A DNA stretch of 39,721 nucleotides from Actinomycetota bacterium. Its GTDB lineage: Bacteria; Actinomycetota; Actinomycetes; S36-B12. The first letter of the stretch is position 1; the number at the start of each line of letters is the position of its first letter. This document shows positions 32,438 to 39,721 of this stretch, piece by piece. Both the position numbers and the translations under genes were made by a program. The notes under the pieces were generated by a model. It was not told the origin of the DNA. It was given only the letters and a program-made list of their open reading frames with translations, and made no database searches. The stretch lies in assembly GCA_017857875.1 (NCBI GenBank), contig JAFMCH010000011.1, positions 1-39,721 on the forward strand, in the 5' to 3' direction.

Positions 32438-33234
32438 CAGTGTTCACCCTCTCCGGACGTGCGTACGGTCCGCCGTTCGATTCGTTTTTCGTCCGCTTGC
32501 TCAGGGCTCAACGCCACCACACGCTGGACGTAGACACCGGGTGTGTGAATGCAGTCAGGATCCAGTTCTCCCGGCTCGACCAACTCTTCGACCTCCGCGA
32601 TCGTCGTCCTTCCCGCCATCGCTGCGAGCGGGTTGAAGTTGCGGGCTGACTTGTTAAACACAAGATTTCCGTGTCGGTCTCCTCGAGCGGCACGGACAAG
32701 GGCGAAGTCGCAGGCGATCGCCCGTTCCATCACGAAATCGCGAGGTCCATCGGGGGTCGGAAACTCCCACACCTCTTTCGCGGGCGAAGCAACAAGAATG
32801 TTCTCTGCTGCATTGCCCCTTCCGTCGTATTTCCATGGCAGACCACCGTCGGCAACCTGAGTGCCCACACCGGTGGCCGTGAAGAAGGCGGGTATCCCTG
32901 ATCCACCCGCCCGCAGTCGCTCAGCCAGTGTCCCCTGAGGGGTGAGTTCCACTTCGAGTTCCCCCGACAAATACTGCCGCTCAAATTCCTTGTTCTCACC
33001 GACGTAGGAGGAAACCATGCGCCGGATTCGACGACCACGAAGCAACAACCCGAGTCCCCAATCGTCGACTCCACAGTTATTCGAGACGACATTGAGGTTT
33101 TCCACGCCCGTGTCGAACAAGGCTTGGATCAGCACAGAAGGGATCCCACACAACCCGAAGCCACCGACAGCCAGTGACGATTCACTGCCGATATCGGCTA
33201 CTGCATCGGCGGCGCTGGCTACCACCTTGTCCAT
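32437..33234 (-). CDS. scoA: 3-oxoacid CoA-transferase subunit A
   Basis: This 265-residue alpha subunit has the signature [16 protein letters not shown] (about 21-36), then [37 protein letters not shown], and [20 protein letters not shown], all typical of ScoA rather than acetate CoA-transferases. It works as a heterodimer or heterotetramer with ScoB. ATG 33232-33234 has AAGGAAGTGAG about 7 nt upstream. A lipoprotein intradiol dioxygenase lies 3 kb away, but no other beta-ketoadipate genes are visible. Acetoacetate use is therefore as likely as aromatic degradation. Confidence 0.94.
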   Translation of the reverse strand: MDKVVASAADAVADIGSESSLAVGGFGLCGIPSVLIQALFDTGVENLNVVSNNCGVDDWGLGLLLRGRRIRRMVSSYVGENKEFERQYLSGELEVELTPQGTLAERLRAGGSGIPAFFTATGVGTQVADGGLPWKYDGRGNAAENILVASPAKEVWEFPTPDGPRDFVMERAIACDFALVRAARGDRHGNLVFNKSARNFNPLAAMAGRTTIAEVEELVEPGELDPDCIHTPGVYVQRVVALSPEQADEKRIERRTVRTSGEGEH

Positions 33235-33351
33235 GAATACTCACTTCCTTAGTCGAGAATCCGATTACCTCGGTTCATCGCGGACATTGTGTTGCACCCG
33301 AACTCGCATGTGAGCCACCGGGGTCTACCCGACTGATCAGCCGAAGAACCA

Positions 33352-34017
33352 CTAGATCATTTTGGGATACGTAATCAAGGTGACCGCGGCACCGATGAAC
33401 AACACAAGGCCAACACTAAGCAGCAGCCACGAGTTGAAATTGTTCTTGACGCGACCAGATACTGCGGCGAAAAAGAGCACGGTTGCGAAGACGACAGCGA
33501 GCAGAGTGTAATTATCTCCGCGTTGATTATTGTCTAGGGCCTGTTGAAAAAGCGTGTCCGCTCGAGCATCAGCCTCTTTCGCCGCCACAGCATCTGGCTG
33601 GATGTACTCGGGCATATCAAAGGGACTATCCGGCGCATCAGGATTCTGCTCAGGGTTCAACGCAATCCACGCCGCCCATGCGGTGGCCAAAGGCTCCGGG
33701 AAACGATCAGAAAGATACGTCGATAACCGCTCGTCTTCAGCCGCCACGGCTTCGATCCATTGCGTGTAAATCTGCACCTGAATCGAAAGTTGTCGGTTTG
33801 CGTTGGCATCAGCACGGGAAGCCTCAATGCGCGCGGTCGAGGCTTTGCTGAACGAAATCGACATCTCCCCGCCCCATTTGCTGGCCTGAAACCCACTCCA
33901 AGCCGTGGCGATCGCTGTCACTGACAGCAGCACGATCGCAATGAGTTCTCGCCAGCCGGCAGCAGAATCGGGTATGTAGCCACTTGATTCCTTCTCATCG
34001 GTCTCTGGTTCACCCAC
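33352..34017 (-). CDS. Membrane protein with a helical extramembrane domain, family unknown
   Basis: From GTG 34015-34017 the product has 221 residues. One membrane helix (about 21-39, ELIAIVLLSVTAIATAWSG) is followed by a long helical domain rich in Ala, Gln and acidic residues (SKASTARIEASRADANANRQ, QIYTQWIEAVAAEDERLSTY). Two C-terminal membrane helices complete it (about 167-185 and 193-215). The arrangement resembles DUF4337-type proteins, which I mention only as a possibility. The frame stays open upstream to 34248, but that part overlaps the divergent NUDIX gene and is probably not coding. No clear ribosome site supports either start. Confidence 0.65.
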   Translation of the reverse strand: MGEPETDEKESSGYIPDSAAGWRELIAIVLLSVTAIATAWSGFQASKWGGEMSISFSKASTARIEASRADANANRQLSIQVQIYTQWIEAVAAEDERLSTYLSDRFPEPLATAWAAWIALNPEQNPDAPDSPFDMPEYIQPDAVAAKEADARADTLFQQALDNNQRGDNYTLLAVVFATVLFFAAVSGRVKNNFNSWLLLSVGLVLFIGAAVTLITYPKMI

Positions 34018-34134
34018 GGATGCAAAATACACCGCGGGGCAACCCAGCGCACAGGGCACTGGGAAGTTACCCGCGCGAATTCGCCACGAGATCCGGACTG
34101 TCGCCGCTAGGGTCATGTGAGCCAAGGAGGCGGA

Positions 34135-34548
34135 ATGGTGAATCGTGCTGAAACCCGACGGCACGTTCGTGTCGTCGGAGCAGTAATCATTCGAGACAGA
34201 CTCGTGCTCTGTGCGCAGCGAGGTAACCTCGGACACCTCCCCGGTCAATGGGAATTTCCTGGTGGAAAGATTGAATTAGGTGAGTCACCTAAAGCTGCCC
34301 TCGAACGCGAAATTCATGAGGAACTGAGCTGCACAATCCACGTAGGCAAAGAGGTCACCACAACGACGCATGACTATGGCTTCTCGATCGTGACCCTGAC
34401 AACCTTCTACTGCCAAGTTGTATCCGGCACACCAAGAATGAGCGTGCACGCCTCACTGGCGTGGATCAACCCAGCAGAATTGCACACGCTGGACTGGTCA
34501 CCAGCAGACAGACCGACAGTCACACACCTTCAAAGGGCTCTCACCTGA
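34135..34548 (+). CDS. NUDIX hydrolase, MutT-like (8-oxo-dGTP diphosphatase type)
   Basis: This 137-residue protein has the Nudix box GGKIELGESPKAALEREIHEELS (GX5EX7REUXEE pattern), with the usual Gly near its end replaced by Ser. The MutT-like start VRVVGAVIIRDRLVLCAQR and the Trp/Phe-rich GQWEFPGG precede it, and WINPAELHTLDWSPADRP follows. It is likely to sanitise oxidised nucleotides or hydrolyse a related nucleotide. ATG 34135 follows AAGGAGG by 4 nt, and GTG 34138 by 7 nt. The upstream GTG at 34117 would place the ribosome site within the gene, so I reject it. It is divergent from the membrane protein gene. Confidence 0.9.
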   Translation: MVNRAETRRHVRVVGAVIIRDRLVLCAQRGNLGHLPGQWEFPGGKIELGESPKAALEREIHEELSCTIHVGKEVTTTTHDYGFSIVTLTTFYCQVVSGTPRMSVHASLAWINPAELHTLDWSPADRPTVTHLQRALT

Positions 34549-34626
34549 CGAAAGACCCCTGTAGGGAACAGGTTCGAAAAACCAGGAGCCTGACAACCCA
34601 ACCGACTCATCGGAAACTCATGGGCG

Positions 34627-36138
34627 CTACCGGGGTCGATCGCTGATGCGCACGATGCCACCGGTCACACCGACGAATCCCATTCCTGATGACGACAAGT
34701 ACAAGGACGCATAATTGTTGTTGAACGCAATACCCGTGCCCGCCAATTGGCTGTACACAACCTTGCCAGTGCGGTAGTCCATGGCCGTCCAGTACCAGCG
34801 GTCAACGGCGCCTGGGCCTTTCGGCTTGGTGTAGGTGTAGATGAGGCCAGTCTCAGCGGAGAACTTCGGTACGACTGACGGTGCAATCACCTCACTATTG
34901 GTCCACACGTTTCTGCATGTGCCCGCTTTGGTGACATCAATACGAGCGATGCCCGGCGTTGTCGTTCGACCTGCTTGCGTGCTCGCCAATGACGCGTACC
35001 CGTAATTGTTTTCCACGATGAGAGAATCACCAATGGCGATGAGCGAATTCTCAGTAGCACTCGCACCCTTCGAGAACACTGGAGCGGAGCAAATTTCCTG
35101 ACCATTCAGCCTCGGCTTCGTGTGATACACCACCACGTTTTCCGGATCTGCGTTATCAACAATGGCGACACGATTTCGCGTCATCAAGGTGGGAGTGGTG
35201 CCTGAACCAGCAGATTTTTGGCCCGGCTTCATCTCGCCGGCGTTCTCATACTCTTCGCGCCAGGTAACAGTCGGCACCAGGCCGTCAGCTTCATCAGCTC
35301 CCGCCGCCAGATCAAATCGGTACATCGCCTTGGTCGACACGATGTAGACGCCGCCGTCTTCATCCATAGCGAAGGAATTGCCAATCACTTCATCATCCAT
35401 CACGTATTGACGTATTTCGCCGTCATCCTTACGGACGACACCGACGCCACCGTTATGCGTTACGAACCAGATATTGCCCATGAAGTCCGGCAGCGCGGAC
35501 TGAATCGGATAGTCATCAGTGACGTAACTACTAAGGTCGACTTCCTTGACCTTATTCCACGTCTTCTTCCCATTCGACGTGCGGACGCGATAGGTAATCA
35601 GCTCATTTGTCGAAGTGGTGACGACCGCCCTGTCTCGATTATCGAGATAAAAGTATGAACCGGCGATCTGCGTATAGTCGTTTGCCGTGATCGCCCCGGC
35701 CGCCTCGGGCGGTTTCGGCAGTTTAAGTCGAGTAATGACGCTCATCTTCTTGGGATTCACCAAGGTCAAATAGGCCTCATTCAGCAGGCAGATCGCCACA
35801 ATGCGCCCCTTCGAGTCGAAGGTAATGCTGGCGCATTCGCCCCCCAATAACAGTGACTTCACTCGCGGGGTCACACCCAAGGGACCAGCTCATGAATAGG
35901 CATCGGTCATGTACGCATCGTTGTGGATGTTCGACGTTCCGTTGGCCGACATATATGGATTGGTCGGGACGTCTGGCAGCGTCACCGGGCGCGGCGTTGC
36001 TGGTGCACCGTAATAGTTTTCGGCCTTGTTCATGCCAGGACCATCAGGGATGGGCTTAGCCATGGCAGTTCCACCGGTCAGGGCAAGGCCCACGACAGCA
36101 GTCACAGCAAGAACCCGCGAAGAACGTGAGATCGCCAT
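34627..36138 (-). pseudogene. Secreted beta-propeller/PQQ-like protein split by an in-frame TGA
   Basis: ATG 36136-36138 opens a signal peptide (MAISRSSRVLAVTAVVGLAL, TGGTAMA) and a Pro/Asn-rich segment ending SNIHNDAYMTDAYS. TGA at 35890-35892 stops it after 82 residues. The same frame continues without shift as AGPLGVTPRVKSLLLGGECA for about 420 codons of beta-rich repeats (SITFDSKGRIVAICLL; IWFVTHNGGVGVVRKDDGEI; GVYIVSTKAMYRFDL). The two pieces join naturally, so the ancestral gene was one secreted protein of about 500 residues. One G-to-A change at a Trp codon (TGG to TGA) would explain the break. The 3' part has no credible start of its own. Sequencing error or natural inactivation are both possible. 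Family name is uncertain. Confidence 0.7.
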
Positions 36139-36358
36139 GACAGAGTTGTAGCGAAAAAACCACCCTGATTTCCCGCAAGCTAATCTTCTGGGTCCTCGAT
36201 ATTCGGTTTTCACTCAATGCGCCTACGCCGCCCACGCTAAACACTGGACTTCACCGAAACCGGCTTCTCTTGAATTCGCCTGTCGGCCTGTCACCAGCAA
36301 AAAAAATCTGTCGTGCGCCACACTGTGAGGACGCGACAGTCAATTAAAGGAGAGCACT

Positions 36359-36727
36359 GTGAGTCGTCCGTTCGGCGTTACCCTCGTGGGAATTTTGGTG
36401 GTTTTGTCTGGACTTCTCTACGTGGTCACAGGCGTCATAGGGCTTTTCAACGCAGATATGCGGGCTGGGTTTGGCCTCATCACACTCATTCTTATCTTGG
36501 TTATCGGCCTCATCTACCTTGCCGTGGCCAATGGCCTCTTCGCCGGAAATAACTTCTCCAGGTTGCTGGTGGGTATCTTCACCGTGATTAGCCTGCTCAT
36601 CGGAATTTTCGAACTCATCTTCATCAGCGGTGCTCGCTGGCACGGCCTTTGGGCTGCGGTCTTCTCTCTGATCATCCTAGGTTTCTTGTTCTCCCGGAAC
36701 GCAACGCTGTTTTTCACTCGCCGCTGA
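36359..36727 (+). CDS. Small four-helix membrane protein
   Basis: The 122-residue product from GTG 36359 has four hydrophobic stretches: about 8-28, 38-57, 69-88 and 96-112, with few charges. The opening RPFGVTLVGILVVLSGLLYV is common to small actinobacterial membrane proteins of unknown function (DUF7144-like, tentative). AAAGGAGAG lies about 5 nt before the start, one of the best ribosome sites in the window. It precedes the multicopper oxidase gene by 26 nt and may be cotranscribed with it. Confidence 0.7.
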   Translation: MSRPFGVTLVGILVVLSGLLYVVTGVIGLFNADMRAGFGLITLILILVIGLIYLAVANGLFAGNNFSRLLVGIFTVISLLIGIFELIFISGARWHGLWAAVFSLIILGFLFSRNATLFFTRR

Positions 36728-36753
36728 CTAAGCGGCTGCCGGGGAGATAAGCA

Positions 36754-38285
36754 ATGAATCTTTCGCGAAGACAACTGATCGCAGTCTTGGCAGGCGGAGC
36801 CGGGGCCTTCGCAGCCACGAGTACCGGCGCTCTGGGTGCCTTGGGTGCCCGTGCACTTCAGGGAACCCAAGAAGGGCCAGCGAGTATCGGTGAAGTCCTC
36901 CGGAGCGCGAATGGCGAATTGCGCGTGCAACTTGTCGTAAACCCTGGCACCGCAATCGTCAACGGCTCAGCCGTCGCGGGTTTATCCACCTACAACGGTG
37001 AATTTCCAGCACCGACCCTCGTGGTGCGGCCTGGGGATCGCATGCGAATACGCCTAATCAACAACGGATCTACTATCACGAATCTGCACTTCCATGGCAT
37101 GCACGTGTCACCCCGCGGACACCAGGACAACGTCTTCATAGAAGTTGGCCCGGGCCAGGTTCACGAGTACGACGTCAAAATCCCGCAAGACCATCCCGGT
37201 GGCCTGTTCTGGTATCACCCGCACCATCACACTGAGAGCGGACCTCAGGTTTGGTCCGGGCTGTCTGGACTAATAATCGTTGAGGGCGGCGCCTCGCTCT
37301 TGCCGCAGGTGCGGGAATTGCGCAAGCACTCCCTTGCCCTTCGCGAAGGTGGCCTCGGGCCTGATGGTTCGTGGGCTGACTACACGACTTTGTCCACCGA
37401 TGCCACCGAGCTCTATGTCAACGGCATGCTCAACCCGCGCATCACCATCCGGCCCGGTGAGACCCAGTTCTGGCAGATCGGCAATATCGGAGTAGCGACC
37501 TACTATGCGCTCGGTCTTGACAATCACGAATTCACCGTCGTGGAGGAAGACGGCGCGATGGTCTGGCGTACATGGCAAACCGACACCTTGATCATGCCTC
37601 CCGGGAAGCGATACGGAGTTCTGGTGACCGCAAGGCGCGGCCGCGGCACTGTTCGACTTCGACAGTTGGGTTACAACCAGGGCAAAGCGCAGTGCCAGCA
37701 CGGCCACTCATGCGCATGCGGATCACCGGCGATCAAGACCGCCCAGTGTCCGTACCCACCCACCTCGCCGATCCGCCAAGTTGGCTCACCGGACCGGTTG
37801 CCGACCGCAGAGTCCTCACGTTGAGCCAAGACATCGTCGACGGCGACCCGCAGTTCTACATTGATGGACTCATCTTTGACGAACTCACCTTCAAAGACGT
37901 CATTCAAGTGCGTTTAGGAACGACCGAAGAGTGGGTCATCCGCAACGCGTCGTCAAAAATTGCAGGATCCCCTGAGAACGAGGAGCATCCCTTCCATATC
38001 CACGTCAACGATTTCGTCGTCGTCGAACGCGGCGATTGGGACCCACTCACCAACAAGACGAGTAACCGAAAAGTAGCCCCGATGCGCAGCTATTCGGATA
38101 CCGAGACGATTCCGTGGAACGCATACATGAGATTCCGCACGCACTTTGCCGATTACATCGGTCGAAGCGTGTACCACTGCCATCTTCTGTTCCATGAGGA
38201 CCACGGAATGATGGGCGCTTTCGATATTGTCAACGCCGACGGGGAGGGCGCAGGCCCCGGCCAGCATCTTCCCAGCCATCATTGA
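36754..38285 (+). pseudogene. Multicopper oxidase interrupted by a -1 frameshift
   Basis: The first frame (36754 to about 37682) encodes a Tat-like signal (LSRRQLIAVLAGGAGAF) and cupredoxin domains with copper motifs LHFHGMHVSPRG and FWYHPHHHTE, ending at LRQLGYNQG. The protein continues one frame back from about 37683 (QSAVPARPLMRMRITG) to 38285, with HPFHIHVNDFVVVERGDW and YHCHLLFHEDHGMMGAF. All four copper-binding segments are present once the frames are joined, so a complete laccase-like enzyme of about 510 residues existed. No canonical slippery heptamer is seen at the junction (CAGGGCAAAGC). Single-base loss or a sequencing error is therefore more likely than programmed frameshifting. 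The ATG has GGGGAGA about 6 nt upstream. Confidence 0.85.
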
Positions 38286-38448
38286 CATAGCGACCTATCT
38301 CACCGTGATTTTCGGTTCAGTCTTGGCTTCAAGTGCAATGTCTTTCACCGTTCTCATCAGCAGCAGGATTACAGCACGTGGGCACTCATACTGTCTTGCG
38401 GCATCTGCGCGAAATGCCCACATATGAGGATCAGGAGATTTAGCGGCA

Positions 38449-39597
38449 CTAGCCCGAGTGTTCGACCAGTTTGATCCGGTCACCCCATCGCGGAATCACA
38501 CGCGCGACGACGGCACCCACTACGGCCGATGGAATCAGTGTCCAGCCTCCCATCGCAAACCCGATGGCGATCCCCAAAGCAATCGCGATCGGCCACTTCA
38601 TGGGTGCTGTGGCAATCACGGAGGCGACCACACCAACGGTCATCGCGGAATAAACCCCTGGTCCGTTGGGCAAAATCAAAGAAATCAACAAGCCTGACGC
38701 TGCTCCCACAAACATAGCTGGGAAGAACGGGCCGCCACGAAATCCTGCCCCAAGTGATACGGCGTAGGCAATTGACTTGAAAGCGATGATCGCAACGACC
38801 GTCGAAATACTCGTGAGTGTTGGCAGGTCGGTAATCAATTCCTCGCCCGAGGTGACGACGAATATGGCGCGTTCACCTGTGAGGTATTCCATCAAGATCG
38901 CTACCGATCCGATGACCAATGCAGCACCAATCAGGATGCGCAGGTGCGGACCTGGTCCGGCTGCGCGGGCGATCAAGAAGCCTACGAGACGGGCCACTGA
39001 TATCGCGATGGTCGCGATAACCGCGACCAGGATCGCCCAACCCAGGTCGTCGAACTGAACTGAAGACGACTGTGCTCCAAGAGACAGACTTCCGGCCAGT
39101 AGTGGGCCCACGAACAGCGCCATAATCGCACCCAAGGCGCCGATGCCAACAATACTTTTGACGCTTTTCGCATCCGTGCACTTCATCCACTTCGCTGCAA
39201 GACCACCGACAACCGACCCGGTAGCAACCAGCGCCACCTCTGGGCCAAGAACTGCTCCACCAAACAGCGAAAGAAGGATCGCAAGAATTGCCCCGAGATA
39301 CTGCCTGGGCGTAAGGCTGCTTATCTTGATGCCACCCAGCGGCGAGTGACCGTCATCGCCGACATACCGGCGCACCATGTAGATCAGCACAGCGGCCACC
39401 ACTAGCACACCAAACACGTACCAAACAGGTGTCGACTCCCACGTTTCTGGGATGGTCTCCCACATCAGTTCAATGCCCGCATTGACGAGCAGGAGTACGC
39501 CATAGCCAAGCACTAGGCCGACCACACCGGCAACGATCATGGCCGGAATCATGCGGCGAGTGGTGGAGACTTCATCTGGGGATCGGGACACGCACAT
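38449..39597 (-). CDS. ClC-type voltage-gated chloride channel/transporter family protein
   Basis: This 382-residue polytopic protein has the ClC selectivity-filter segments in variant form. The first is GGAVLGPEVALVATGS (about 111-126), where GxEGP becomes GPEVA but the gating Glu is retained. The third is GAGFRGGPFFPAMFVGAA, equivalent to GGxFxP. About 10-11 helices are predicted. ClC proteins conduct Cl- or exchange Cl-/H+. I chose ATG 39595-39597, which has GGAG 9 nt upstream. A GTG five codons earlier lacks a ribosome site. The 163-nt space to the multicopper oxidase shows nothing recognisable. Confidence 0.88.
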   Translation of the reverse strand: MCVSRSPDEVSTTRRMIPAMIVAGVVGLVLGYGVLLLVNAGIELMWETIPETWESTPVWYVFGVLVVAAVLIYMVRRYVGDDGHSPLGGIKISSLTPRQYLGAILAILLSLFGGAVLGPEVALVATGSVVGGLAAKWMKCTDAKSVKSIVGIGALGAIMALFVGPLLAGSLSLGAQSSSVQFDDLGWAILVAVIATIAISVARLVGFLIARAAGPGPHLRILIGAALVIGSVAILMEYLTGERAIFVVTSGEELITDLPTLTSISTVVAIIAFKSIAYAVSLGAGFRGGPFFPAMFVGAASGLLISLILPNGPGVYSAMTVGVVASVIATAPMKWPIAIALGIAIGFAMGGWTLIPSAVVGAVVARVIPRWGDRIKLVEHSG

Positions 39598-39700
39598 ACC
39601 CAACCACTCCACCGATTAGCAGGAGCAGTTGGGTCGAAAAAGTGTTGGGAGATATCGGATTTCCGATGTGTCGGGGGTTGTGGTTGTCGGTGGCTTGACC

Positions 39701-39713
39701 TATACTCGTACAC
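39701..39713 (+). promoter_or_regulatory. Leaderless promoter at the right edge
   Basis: TATACT (39701-39706) followed by 7 nt and ATG 39714 matches a leaderless start. TTGTGG at 39678-39683 could be a weak -35 with 17-nt spacing. Confidence 0.5.
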
Positions 39714-39721
39714 ATGTTCGA
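39714..39721 (+). CDS. Possible gene start cut by the window edge
   Basis: ATGTTCGA begins directly after the promoter-like TATACT and continues beyond the window. Only two codons are visible, so no product can be assigned. Confidence 0.3.

Noticed and set aside
35890-35892. Selenocysteine codon
   Set aside because: The flanking residues are not a redox motif and no SECIS-like hairpin is evident. A mutated Trp codon is simpler.
37676-37692. Programmed -1 frameshifting in the multicopper oxidase
   Set aside because: CAGGGCAAAGC does not fit XXXYYYZ and no strong downstream pseudoknot or hairpin is obvious.
38295-38483. Short minus-strand ORF in the space after the multicopper oxidase
   Set aside because: It overlaps the ClC 3' end, has no ribosome site and no recognisable sequence pattern.

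Overview
The window is chromosomal DNA from a moderately high-GC actinobacterium (Actinomycetota). The evidence is mshA (mycothiol biosynthesis), carD, a senX3/regX3 pair, DUF2516, an HbhA-like Lys/Ala-rich protein and frequent GTG starts. Many starts have a TANNNT box 6-7 nt upstream, as in leaderless transcription. Gene order follows mycobacteria and streptomycetes, but the genus cannot be named from sequence alone.

Region 1 (1-24,511) is conserved core. A truncated aldehyde dehydrogenase, a DUF4032 remnant and a CPA2 antiporter lie at the left edge. The minus-strand block carD-ispD-ispF-cysS-rlmB follows. Next come a lipoprotein, the phosphate-sensing regX3-senX3 operon, and divergent phoU preceded by GTTCAT repeats that look like PHO boxes. 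A plus-strand run encodes mshA, a YbjN protein, gpmA, an alanyl-tRNA editing protein and a membrane protein. A minus-strand run encodes DUF2516, a small membrane protein, an HbhA-like protein and an XRE regulator, which resembles the Rv0474-Rv0476 region of M. tuberculosis. Then come an MpaB-type protein, an M20 amidohydrolase, a YbdK-type glutamate-cysteine ligase, a divergent gamma-glutamyltransferase, an HtrA-like protease, a TPR protein, Sua5, a small metallopeptidase and tRNA-Glu/Asp/Phe.

Region 2 (24,512-39,721) looks accessory. It holds a TetR-monooxygenase pair with a visible operator, a methyltransferase, a secreted TAP-like hydrolase, a lipoprotein intradiol dioxygenase, a class C beta-lactamase-like lipoprotein, scoAB CoA-transferase, a NUDIX hydrolase, small membrane proteins and a ClC-type channel. 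Decay is concentrated here: a scoB remnant, a secreted beta-propeller-like gene split by an in-frame TGA, a multicopper oxidase with a -1 frameshift, and an unidentified ORF with an internal TGA.

No CRISPR array, phage, transposase, rRNA or clear novel multi-gene defence system was seen. The most interesting signals are regulatory and architectural: the PHO-box array, a SenX3 homologue without membrane segments, a TetR operator on a leaderless promoter, an HbhA-like protein with its Lys tail at the opposite end, shared CTAG/CTAA stops at convergent gene ends, and a YbdK/GGT pair in a presumed mycothiol producer.
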